From NCBI GenBank assembly GCA_965230275.1, contig CBDDKO010000001.1:1-64000 (forward strand): a DNA stretch of 64,000 bases, in the 5' to 3' direction. The translations under genes were made by a program, and so were the position numbers. Under the pieces are notes generated by a model that did not search any database, was not told where the DNA came from, and worked only from the letters and a program-made list of their open reading frames with translations. How positions within the stretch are numbered: position 1 is the stretch's first letter; every line of letters begins with the position of its first letter. This document shows, in pieces, positions 16,485 to 24,248 of this stretch. The DNA comes from JAJRRS01 sp965230275. GTDB lineage: Bacteria > Planctomycetota > Phycisphaerae > Phycisphaerales > Phycisphaeraceae.

Positions 16485-17570
16485 TTACTTCACGATGCGC
16501 TTGGCGAAGGCGAAGCCCTGGTCGCGTTTTTCGATGTAGTTGTCGTGGTCGGGGTTGAGGCTGGAGATGCGGACGCCTGGGCCGCCGGACTCTAGGAATT
16601 GGCCGTCGCCGAGGTAGATGGCGGTGTGGTTGATCCGGCCGCGTGAGTTGAAGAAGAAGATCAGGTCGCCGCGCTGCATGGCCTGGCGGTGGGCGCGCGT
16701 GGCGGTGAGCGTGCCCATGGCGGCCTGCTGGTCGGTGTCGCGTGACAGCAGCACGCCGATGTGCTCGTAGGCGTAACGGGTCAGGCCCGAGCAGTCGATG
16801 CCGGTCGGCGTGGTGCCGCCCCACAGGTACGGCGTGCCCTTGATCGCGTCGGCGGCCTGGATGGCGGGCTCGGTCTTCTCGGTCGGGGCGGGGCCAAGGG
16901 TCTTTGCGAATTCATCGGCGGTGACACGCTTGACCTGATCGGACTTCACATAACCGACATAGCCGTCACTTGCGTGGCAGTGGTAGAACCCGTCGGCGGC
17001 TGGGCGCAACAGGAAGAACGCATCGCTCTGCTTCATCTGTGTGACGGTTTCGCTGCGGTCGTCGGGCGATTCGTAGACGAATGCGGCGGCGTCGGTGACA
17101 ACGGCAAACGGGGTGTCGCCCAGATCATTGGTGGGCATGACTTCGGTGCGGTCGTCGATCTTGGTGAAGCCGAGGACGCCGAGGTAGTTTGCCAGCGCTA
17201 CGCGGTGCTCTTCGTATTCGACAAAGCCGGTGAGCGTGACGGCGCTGCCCTTCGTGTCCCACTTCGCCTGGACGTCAAACGCGATCATACGCTTGTCGTT
17301 GAGCGCGAGCGCCTTGAATTGTGTGAGGTAGATATCGAGCTTGTCAGCCGAGCCGACGAGGTCGGGCTGGACAGTCTTGGCGATGCGTTCAAAGAACAGC
17401 TGCGTGCGAGATTTGCCGCTGGGGCGCATGGGCATGCCGCGTCGCACTTCGTCACCCGATGCCGTGTCAGAGGCCTGCCCCGTGTCCGCCACTGTGAAGG
17501 CCGCACACATCAGCAGAATCAGTACACACGCGATACCGCCTTGCAAGCTCAAGCCCAGGACACTTGTCAT
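16485..17570 (-). CDS. Secreted NlpC/P60 peptidase with SH3 domain
   Basis: A 361-residue cell-wall hydrolase candidate. Residues about 8-27 form a signal peptide. A bacterial SH3-like domain is at about 155-215 (AAFVYESPDDRSETVTQM, then YHCHASDGYVGYVKSDQV). The NlpC/P60 domain is at about 238-355: KGTPYLWGGTTPTGIDCSGL with nucleophile Cys260, GDLIFF, and INHTAIYLGDG with His315. Such enzymes usually cleave D-glutamyl-diaminopimelate bonds in peptidoglycan peptides. The segment 50-150 is not recognised. GGAG upstream supports the start. It is separate from the division cluster. Confidence 0.9.
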   Translation of the reverse strand: MTSVLGLSLQGGIACVLILLMCAAFTVADTGQASDTASGDEVRRGMPMRPSGKSRTQLFFERIAKTVQPDLVGSADKLDIYLTQFKALALNDKRMIAFDVQAKWDTKGSAVTLTGFVEYEEHRVALANYLGVLGFTKIDDRTEVMPTNDLGDTPFAVVTDAAAFVYESPDDRSETVTQMKQSDAFFLLRPAADGFYHCHASDGYVGYVKSDQVKRVTADEFAKTLGPAPTEKTEPAIQAADAIKGTPYLWGGTTPTGIDCSGLTRYAYEHIGVLLSRDTDQQAAMGTLTATRAHRQAMQRGDLIFFFNSRGRINHTAIYLGDGQFLESGGPGVRISSLNPDHDNYIEKRDQGFAFAKRIVK

Positions 17571-17697
17571 TGGATTCGACTCCGATTCGTTACGGGCCTA
17601 GAGAACGCGGATCACAGACTTCTCGATTCAGGACACAATGATCTATTGAGTATATCTAAATGGTGCAGACCACCCAGGTCTCCCAGACGCACAAGGC

Positions 17698-17747
17698 GGG
17701 TGAAAACTTTTATTTCGTGGCGCTTTTCACCCTGCATGTGCGATAAT
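17698..17747 (+). promoter_or_regulatory. Hairpin and possible -10 box ahead of the GH2-like gene
   Basis: GGGTGAAAA (17698-17706) and TTTTCACCC (17724-17732) form a 9-bp inverted repeat around a T-rich loop. A GATAAT hexamer at 17742-17747 lies 50 bases before the start at 17797 and could be its -10 element; no matching -35 box is clear. Confidence 0.35.
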
Positions 17748-17796
17748 AGAGTTTAGCAAGGCGGTCACTTCTTTGCCGCCGGATTGGAGTTGTGCC

Positions 17797-18564
17797 ATGT
17801 CTGCTGAATTACGTTTGAACACGGTCAGGCCGTTGGTCCGGTACGTGGATCAGGACCAGGCGGTCATCGAAACCCACTTCCAGGCTGTGGGCCCGATCCC
17901 CAATGCCCAGGCGGGCTTCACCGGTGAGACCGACGTGCATATCACGATCCAGAGCCTGGACGGCTTCCACGACGAGGGCCGTGCCCGCACGCCGGTCCGT
18001 GACGGCGAAGGCTCGGTGCGTTTCGAGGTGGTCCACCCGCAGCGCTGGTGGCCGGCGGGCATGGGCGAGCAGCCTCTGTATGAACTGACCCTGCGCCTGG
18101 TGGACGGCGACAGTGTCGTCGATCAACACACCGCAACGATCGGCTTTACCAGTGTGCGCAAAGACGCTGAAGTGGTGGACGAGGACCACCCGGGCTTCCT
18201 GGTGAATGGCCAACACTTCCGCGTGCAGAGCGTGGTCATGGTGGACCGTGTCGATGAAAACCAACTGCTGCCCGCGTCGGGGGATTCGCTGCTGATGATC
18301 CGCGACCACTACGGGCCGGAGCTTCTGTATGAGGCGGCGGACCGCGCAGGCGTGCTGCTGATCCAGTCGGTGCCGATTAGCGCCGAGGGCAAGCCGAGCA
18401 TCGAGGTGGCTGAAGAAGTCGACCGGCTGGCTGCTCACCCGAGCCTGGCGGGCTGGTTTGTCGGGCACTTAGGCGAAGCGCGTGATCGCGTGGTTAAGCG
18501 GCTGCAGGCGCTGGACCCGACGCACTCGATCTTCGAGCAATTCCCCCAGCCGCGTCCGTCCTGA
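17797..18564 (+). CDS. GH2-like fragment protein without catalytic residues
   Basis: A 255-residue protein with no signal peptide. Residues about 5-120 resemble the immunoglobulin-like beta-sandwich of glycoside hydrolase family 2, with PQRWWPAGMGEQPLYELTLRLVDG and TIGFTSVRKD matching the usual WPxGxGxQPLY and IGFR patterns. Residues about 125-240 resemble the first half of the GH2 TIM barrel: GFLVNGQHFRVQSV, RDHYGPELLYEAADRAGVLLIQ and HPSLAGWF. Where the family has the acid/base Asn-Glu after the strand, this protein reads WFVGHLGEA, and the nucleophile half of the barrel is absent. It is therefore probably non-enzymatic, perhaps carbohydrate binding. GGAGT before the ATG at 17797 fixes the start. 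Confidence 0.7.
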   Translation: MSAELRLNTVRPLVRYVDQDQAVIETHFQAVGPIPNAQAGFTGETDVHITIQSLDGFHDEGRARTPVRDGEGSVRFEVVHPQRWWPAGMGEQPLYELTLRLVDGDSVVDQHTATIGFTSVRKDAEVVDEDHPGFLVNGQHFRVQSVVMVDRVDENQLLPASGDSLLMIRDHYGPELLYEAADRAGVLLIQSVPISAEGKPSIEVAEEVDRLAAHPSLAGWFVGHLGEARDRVVKRLQALDPTHSIFEQFPQPRPS

Positions 18565-18619
18565 TCGCCGTAATCCTGACAATGGAACTAAATCACGGTT
18601 CGGGCGTTAATATAGGTAT

Positions 18620-19429
18620 ATGAGATACCTACTCACCGCCCTGCTGCTGTTCGTGCCGACGTCCGCATGCTCGGCCGACCATTGTGCCGAACACACACCG
18701 CCGCCCGCCTTCACACCGGAGTCGGAAGAGGTTGACGCCCCGGCCAATCCGGCTCACGGCTGGCTTGAGAAGATCGAGGCGCGCGCCGCTGAGATCGAAA
18801 CGCTCACCGCCAAGCTGCGATACGACAACAACCAGCTGCTGCTGGGCGATGAGCAGCGGCGGTTCGGCACGCTGACTTACCAGGCGGTGCCGAAGACCGG
18901 GTTCGTGATCCACTTCAACAAGAAGCTGGTGGACGGCCACTGGACGGAGCCTGACCTGTACTACGTCTACGACGGGCGGTGGCTGCTTAAAGCCGACCAC
19001 GAAAACAAGACCGCCAACCGTTATCAGCTTGTGCCGGACGACCAGGAGGTGACCGAGCAGATCGAGCTTGGCGACGGGCCGTTCCCGATCCCGCTGAACC
19101 TGAAGAAGGACAAGGTGCTGGCGAAGTATGATGCGTTGCTGGTCGAACCGGCGGAAGACGACCCGGAAGGCAGCGTCCACCTGATCCTGAAACCGCTTGA
19201 ATCCATTGACAGCGACCTGAAGATGATCGAGCTATGGTTCGACCAAGAGACGCTGCTGCCGGTGCGTGTATCCAGTCTGGATGATTCGGGCACCCAGACC
19301 GTGGTGAATCTCAGCGAGACCGAAGTCAACGCGGCGTTGGAAGACGGGTTGTTCGATACATCGCTGCCTGACGAAGAAGGTTGGCAGACGGATGAAAGCC
19401 GGATCGCGCCGGCGGCGGATGATGAATGA
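18620..19429 (+). CDS. LolA-like outer-membrane lipoprotein carrier family protein
   Basis: A 269-residue secreted protein with a short signal peptide (residues 2-19, ending near SACSAD). The body reads as a LolA/LolB-like half-barrel: IEARAAEIETLTAKLRYDNN, FGTLTYQAVPKTGFVIHF, YYVYDGRWLLKAD and LKMIELWFDQETLLPVRVSSLDDSGTQTVVNLSE. LolA ferries lipoproteins across the periplasm. Planctomycete members of this superfamily are numerous, and the actual cargo is unknown. A TAATAT hexamer ends 6 bases before the ATG. A GGATT-type hairpin follows the gene. Confidence 0.75.
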   Translation: MRYLLTALLLFVPTSACSADHCAEHTPPPAFTPESEEVDAPANPAHGWLEKIEARAAEIETLTAKLRYDNNQLLLGDEQRRFGTLTYQAVPKTGFVIHFNKKLVDGHWTEPDLYYVYDGRWLLKADHENKTANRYQLVPDDQEVTEQIELGDGPFPIPLNLKKDKVLAKYDALLVEPAEDDPEGSVHLILKPLESIDSDLKMIELWFDQETLLPVRVSSLDDSGTQTVVNLSETEVNAALEDGLFDTSLPDEEGWQTDESRIAPAADDE

Positions 19430-19435
19430 ATGTTA

Positions 19436-19465
19436 AAGCCCACGGATTCAATCCGTGGGTTTCAG
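19436..19465. terminator. Hairpin between convergent genes
   Basis: CCCACGGAT (19439-19447) pairs with ATCCGTGGG (19451-19459) around TCA, followed by TTT on the plus strand and flanked by TTTAA on the minus side. It separates the LolA-like gene from the convergent aminotransferase gene and could serve both. Confidence 0.65.
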
Positions 19466-19491
19466 GGGTGGTGACGGAAGCAGCATTTTCA

Positions 19492-20640
19492 TCAGGGCAG
19501 CGCTTCGATCAGCTGGTCGATCTGCTCATCGGTGTTGTAGAAGTGCGGGCTGGCGCGGAGCCGGCCTTCGCGCAGGGCGATGACGATCTTGTTCTGTCCC
19601 AGCTCATGCACGATCTTGCGGTGGCTGTCCGTCCCGCCGAGGTGGTCCGGGGCATTGAAGATGACGATGCCGCTGCGTTCGTCGGGATCATCGCGCGGGG
19701 TGAAGATGTCGTAACCCTTGTTGGCCAGGCCCTCACACAGGCGGTTCGTCAGGCTATCTACGCGGGACCAGACGTGGTCGATGCCGATGTCCATTAGCAG
19801 GTCGATGCTGGCGCCCAGGCCGAGGATGCCGGGGATGTTCCACGTGCCGGGCTCGAACCGCCTGGCGTCGGGCTGGAACTCGAACCGGTAATCGCCGTAG
19901 TTCTCGCTATCGACCATGTTCATCCACCCGACGACCGCTGGGTGGAGCATGGCACACAGCTCCTCCCGGCAGTAGAAGATGCCGCAACCCTCCGGGGAGA
20001 GAAGCCACTTATGCCCATCGGCGGAGAGGAAGTCGATCCCCATCGCCTCGACATCGACCGGCAGCAGGCCCGTGCTCTGGATGCCGTCCACGCACAAATG
20101 CCCCCCGGCCTGGTGGACCATGTCGCTGATGGGCTTGAGGTCGATACGGTGGCCGGAGGCGTACTGGACATGTGAGATCGACACGACGCGCGTGCGGTCC
20201 GTGATGGCGTCACAGACCTGATCGACATCGATCCGGCCGTCCGCGCCCTGACGTACTTCGATCAGCTCGACGCCGAGGCGCCTAAGATTCTCCCAGGGGT
20301 AGCGGTTGGCGGGGTACTCGACATTGGTGATGACGACGTTGTCGCCCTGCTCCCAATCCAGGCCGTTGGCGACCAGCGACAGGCCGGTGGAAGTGTTGGG
20401 GATGAAGGCGATCTCGTGACCGCCCTGTGCGTTAATCAACTTAGCGACGGCCTGCTTGACCTGGATCGCCCGTTTGTACCAGCCGGCGTCGACGTAGGCG
20501 ATCGATTCGGCCTGCTCGGCGTAACGCCGGACGGCCTGTGCGGCGGGCCCGCTGATGGGGGCGACTCCGGCGTGGTTGAGGAATACCATCTCACGTCGGA
20601 TCGGGAAGGTTTTGTCGAGGTCCGGGTGCAGGTCCGTCAT
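19492..20640 (-). CDS. Class V aminotransferase (cysteine desulfurase/epimerase-like)
   Basis: A 382-residue PLP enzyme. The fold signature is clear: FLNHAGVAPISGPA at the N-terminus, NTSTGLSLVANGL, the PLP-contacting Asp185 in HLCVDGIQSTG and the Schiff-base Lys211 in SADGHKWLLSPEGCGIFY. The sequence resembles the isopenicillin-N-epimerase/kynureninase-like branch of class V more than IscS or SufS, because the cysteine-bearing active loop of a desulfurase is not evident. The substrate cannot be predicted. The chosen start MTDLHPDL lies 46 bases from the divergent TPR protease gene; longer in-frame starts would overlap that gene. Confidence 0.85.
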   Translation of the reverse strand: MTDLHPDLDKTFPIRREMVFLNHAGVAPISGPAAQAVRRYAEQAESIAYVDAGWYKRAIQVKQAVAKLINAQGGHEIAFIPNTSTGLSLVANGLDWEQGDNVVITNVEYPANRYPWENLRRLGVELIEVRQGADGRIDVDQVCDAITDRTRVVSISHVQYASGHRIDLKPISDMVHQAGGHLCVDGIQSTGLLPVDVEAMGIDFLSADGHKWLLSPEGCGIFYCREELCAMLHPAVVGWMNMVDSENYGDYRFEFQPDARRFEPGTWNIPGILGLGASIDLLMDIGIDHVWSRVDSLTNRLCEGLANKGYDIFTPRDDPDERSGIVIFNAPDHLGGTDSHRKIVHELGQNKIVIALREGRLRASPHFYNTDEQIDQLIEALP

Positions 20641-20686
20641 GGATACAACCGATCTGTATGGAAGGCGAATTAAAGGTGAAGACCAC

Positions 20687-23335
20687 ATGATAAAACGATC
20701 AGCATTGTTGTGCCTGTTGTTTGCGGTCACGAGCCTGATGCCGGGCCGGGCGATGGGTCATGAAGCCAAGCCGAGCGAGGTGTTGCCACCGATCGAGCCG
20801 TCACCGCTGGTGCGGGCGTTGATCGACGATGAACTGAATAGCGAAGCCACGCGCAACGACCTGCGCATCTTCCACGGGGATTGGGGCGCGCTGCCCGGGG
20901 TCGATGAACTAACGAGCCGGCAGCAGGCGAAGCTGGCGCTGCTGAAGTTCGAGCTGGACGCGGCGGTGCTTGGTGATGCCGAAGTCGATCCGCTGCTGCG
21001 GGCCGAGGCGGCGCTGCTGCGCGGCGAGCCGGGGCGGGTCGTGGAGCTACTTTCGGATGTGGATTCGGCCCGCGGAGCGGTGCTGTTGTCCGAGGCGTAT
21101 GAGGCGCTCGGCGACACGGGTAGTGCGGTCAAGGCGCTTCAGCCGTGGCGTGAGAAGCTGCACCGTGAAACGATCGAAGACGCGGCGGAGCTGACGTCGG
21201 CGGTGCGGGCGCTGACGGCGCTGGCGCGGCTGGAGGGCAGGCCGGCGCAGGATTACCAGTTGGCTCTGAACCTGCTGGGCCAGGTGCGAGAGGACCTGGA
21301 CCCGGGGTACTGGCCGGCGTTGATCGCCGAGGCCGACCTGTTGATTGAAAAGGACAACGCGTCGGAGGGTTTCGAGGCGCTCAGCGCGGCGCTGGCGCTG
21401 AACCCGTCGTGCGGCAAGGCGTGGGACCGTCTGGGGCGGATGTTTATCAGGGGCTTCAGCTTCGATCGGGCCGGCGCGGTGGTCCATAAGCTGCGCGAGA
21501 TCAACCCGGCGCACCCGTTGGCTGATCTCATCGAGGCGCACAGCCGGTTGCAACAGCGTGACACGGCCGGGGCAAGGGCGCTGATCGAGACGGGGCTGTC
21601 ACAGAACCCGGAGCACCGCGAATGGCTGGCGCTAAGCGCAGCAGAGGCGGCGCTTTCGTATGACGATGAGCGGATGAACGAAGCGCTGCAGCGGTTTGAG
21701 GAATTATCGCCGGGGAATCCGCTGGCGTCGTACACGACGGGGCAATACCTCTCGATGGCGCGGCAGTACGAGCTAGCCGAGGCGCAGCTGCGTCGTGCGG
21801 TCGAGATGAACCCGAACTGGCCGACGCCGCGGATCGAACTGGGCATGCTGCTGTTGCAGGCGTCTCGGGACGAGGCGTCCCAGGCGGAGCTGACGGCCGC
21901 GACACGGCTGGACCCGTTTAATCGTCGGGCCGCCAACCAGCTGGCGATGCTCAATGAATTGCTGGCGTACGACCGGATCGAGACCGAGCATTTTGTGGTG
22001 CGTTACAAGCCCGGGATCGATGAGGCGTTGGCCCGCGACATGCCGGAGAAGCTCGAAGCGATCTACAGGGACATCACGAAAGCGTTTGAGCATGAGCCCA
22101 AGCGGCTTACTCGGATCGACCTGATGCCGGACGAGAAGTATTTTGCGGTGCGCATCACCGGGCTGCCGGAGGTCTGGACGATCGCCGCGGCAACGGGGGA
22201 CGGGATCGCGATGACCCCACCGCGCGAAGGTGCGGGGCAGAGCGGTGGGTACGACTGGCCGAACGTGGTCCGTCACGAGTTTGTACATACGGTGACGCTT
22301 GACCAGACGCGTAACCGCATCCCGCACTGGTTCACCGAGGCCTGCGCCGTATCCGAGGAGATCACGGGGCGAAGCTACGCGACGTGCCGACTGCTCGCCG
22401 ATGCATTGCAAAACGACAAGCTGTTCGCGCTGGACCAGATCAACTGGGGCTTCATCCGGCCAAAGACACCGAACGATCGGCCGTTGGCTTATGCGCAGTC
22501 GGACTGGATGCTGGCGTACATCGAGGAAGTTCACGGACGCGACGCGATCATCGACATGCTTGAGCTGTATCACGACGGTGTGCCGGATACCGAGGCGCTT
22601 GTGCGGGTGACCGGCGAGTCGGCCGATGCGTTTATGTCGGGCTTCCTGGTGTGGGCAACGGACCAGGTCGCGGGATGGGGACTAAATCAACGACGGACCA
22701 GTGAGCGGTTGGCCGAGGTGCTCAATGGGCATGGCGAGCCGGCGGATGATGACGAACTTAATGCATTACTCGATCAACATCCGGGGCATCCTGACCTGCT
22801 GCGCATGATGGCGGAGCGGGCCTTGCGTGGCGGTGATCCGGTGACGGCGAGGAAGGCCGTGTTGCGGTATGCCGACAGCCGGCCGGTCGATCCCTGGCCG
22901 CACCGTGCGCTGGCGACGCTGGCGATCAAGATCGGTGACACACAGCAGGTCCTGGGATCACTTGCCTACCTGGATGGGATCGAGACCCGCAGCGGGCGGT
23001 GGGCGCTGGAGCTGGCCAAGGCGCACCGCTCGGCGGGCCGGTTCGATGAGGCCTATGCCGCGATCGATCGGGCGCTGGACCGTGAGCCGTACCACGCGGG
23101 CTACCGTGAGTTGGCGGCGGCGATTGCGCTGCAGAACAACGATGCCGAGGATGCACTGGGACATGTCTACGCCGCGAGCCTGATCGAGCCGGAGCGTTCG
23201 CAGCACCATACACGGCTGGCGGCGCTGTACCACCGTATGGGGCGGCTGGATGACGCGGACGCGGCGGCGAGACGGGCGATCGAGCTGAATCCGGATTCGG
23301 CGGCGAAACGGTTTCTGAAGGCCGTTGAGGAGTGA
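20687..23335 (+). CDS. Secreted TPR protein with peptidase-MA (gluzincin) domain
   Basis: An 882-residue protein with a signal peptide (KRSALLCLLFAVTSL). TPR-like helical repeats fill about residues 120-440, for example NPSCGKAWDRLGRMFIRGF and NPNWPTPRIELGMLLLQ. A metalloprotease domain follows with HEFVH at 530-534 and a glutamate at 551 (WFTEACAVSEE), the HExxH plus distal Glu arrangement of gluzincins such as the peptidase-MA family. More TPRs occupy about 720-880. It is probably periplasmic, with the TPRs binding partners or substrates. AAAGGTGA 7 bases before the ATG supports the start, and the upstream frame overlaps the divergent aminotransferase gene. Confidence 0.88.
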   Translation: MIKRSALLCLLFAVTSLMPGRAMGHEAKPSEVLPPIEPSPLVRALIDDELNSEATRNDLRIFHGDWGALPGVDELTSRQQAKLALLKFELDAAVLGDAEVDPLLRAEAALLRGEPGRVVELLSDVDSARGAVLLSEAYEALGDTGSAVKALQPWREKLHRETIEDAAELTSAVRALTALARLEGRPAQDYQLALNLLGQVREDLDPGYWPALIAEADLLIEKDNASEGFEALSAALALNPSCGKAWDRLGRMFIRGFSFDRAGAVVHKLREINPAHPLADLIEAHSRLQQRDTAGARALIETGLSQNPEHREWLALSAAEAALSYDDERMNEALQRFEELSPGNPLASYTTGQYLSMARQYELAEAQLRRAVEMNPNWPTPRIELGMLLLQASRDEASQAELTAATRLDPFNRRAANQLAMLNELLAYDRIETEHFVVRYKPGIDEALARDMPEKLEAIYRDITKAFEHEPKRLTRIDLMPDEKYFAVRITGLPEVWTIAAATGDGIAMTPPREGAGQSGGYDWPNVVRHEFVHTVTLDQTRNRIPHWFTEACAVSEEITGRSYATCRLLADALQNDKLFALDQINWGFIRPKTPNDRPLAYAQSDWMLAYIEEVHGRDAIIDMLELYHDGVPDTEALVRVTGESADAFMSGFLVWATDQVAGWGLNQRRTSERLAEVLNGHGEPADDDELNALLDQHPGHPDLLRMMAERALRGGDPVTARKAVLRYADSRPVDPWPHRALATLAIKIGDTQQVLGSLAYLDGIETRSGRWALELAKAHRSAGRFDEAYAAIDRALDREPYHAGYRELAAAIALQNNDAEDALGHVYAASLIEPERSQHHTRLAALYHRMGRLDDADAAARRAIELNPDSAAKRFLKAVEE

Positions 23336-23372
23336 TTAATCACGCGACAAGTCGCGTCGCTTCGTGGGGATA

Positions 23373-24227
23373 TCAATCATCGTCGTCATCGGGGCCGAAG
23401 AGGCGCTTCTTGGCGAGGTCGGCGGCCTGGGCGGTACCGCGCTGGGTCAGCAGCGCTTCGGCGAGCTCGGCATCGGCGGGGTAGGTGATCTTGATGTTGG
23501 TGGTTTCACCCTCGACGATGCGCACCGGCTCGCCGAGCGATTCGATTAATTGTGCGTCGTCGGTGATCCCATCGGTGCCGAGTTTGCCGTCGGCGATCTG
23601 CTGGTAAGCGCGACGCAGCAGATCCGCGGTAAAAACCTGCGGGGTCTGCACGGCAACGAGGTTTCGGCGATCGACGGTCTTGACGACACGCCGAACCGGG
23701 CCGGCGTCTTGATCGGCTGGGCCAAGGATCGCGTCGAGGGGGTCGGCCTGCTGCTGAACGGTGTCGTCGGGCTCGACCTGCTTGAGGGTAGACCCGACAT
23801 CACAGGCGGGGATGACAGCATCGAAACGTTCGGCGGCTTCAAAGACACGGTCGATCATCGTCGGCGTCGCGAGCGGCCGGGCGGCGTCGTGGACGGCGAT
23901 GTGGGTGGCGGCGTCGTTCACAGCCTTAAGCGCATTAGCGACGGTTTCCCATCGTTCGGCTTGCCCCCCCGCCACGACCTCGACACCCAGGAATCCGAGC
24001 TTGTCGCCCCACCTGAACTTGAAGTCGTCGAGTTGATCGGGCGCAACGGCGATGATGACCTGCCCGACATCGGCGCGGCCAGCGAACAGGTCCACGGCGT
24101 GCAAGAAGACGGGCTTGCCGGCGATTCCCAACTCGACCTTGCTGGGGCCGGGGCTCGACGTGCTTTGGATAAAGCGCGAACCGGCGCCCGCGGCGGGGAG
24201 GATGACCGAGACGTTGAATGCGTGCAT
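23373..24227 (-). CDS. ispD: 2-C-methyl-D-erythritol 4-phosphate cytidylyltransferase
   Basis: A 284-residue IspD, which joins MEP to CTP in the isoprenoid pathway. The N-terminal ILPAAGAGSRF with downstream SKVELGIAGKPVFLHAV forms the CTP site. GGQAERWETVANAL, HDAARPL and the C-terminal TPQVFTADLL and GITDDAQLIE are family motifs. The protein is about 50 residues longer than E. coli IspD because of a polar insertion at about 155-185 (DDTVQQQADPLDAILGPAD) before RRVVKTVDRRNLVAVQTPQ. It lies 21 bases downstream of sppA on the same strand, so the two may be co-transcribed. The C-terminus is acidic (DDDDD). Confidence 0.92.
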   Translation of the reverse strand: MHAFNVSVILPAAGAGSRFIQSTSSPGPSKVELGIAGKPVFLHAVDLFAGRADVGQVIIAVAPDQLDDFKFRWGDKLGFLGVEVVAGGQAERWETVANALKAVNDAATHIAVHDAARPLATPTMIDRVFEAAERFDAVIPACDVGSTLKQVEPDDTVQQQADPLDAILGPADQDAGPVRRVVKTVDRRNLVAVQTPQVFTADLLRRAYQQIADGKLGTDGITDDAQLIESLGEPVRIVEGETTNIKITYPADAELAEALLTQRGTAQAADLAKKRLFGPDDDDD

Positions 24228-24248
24228 GTCGTAGCCGGGCTGGGTCGG

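Noticed and set aside
19492..20640. Cysteine desulfurase (IscS/SufS) identity for the class V aminotransferase
   Set aside because: PLP lysine and Asp are present, but the active-site cysteine loop is not seen and no iron-sulfur assembly genes are adjacent.
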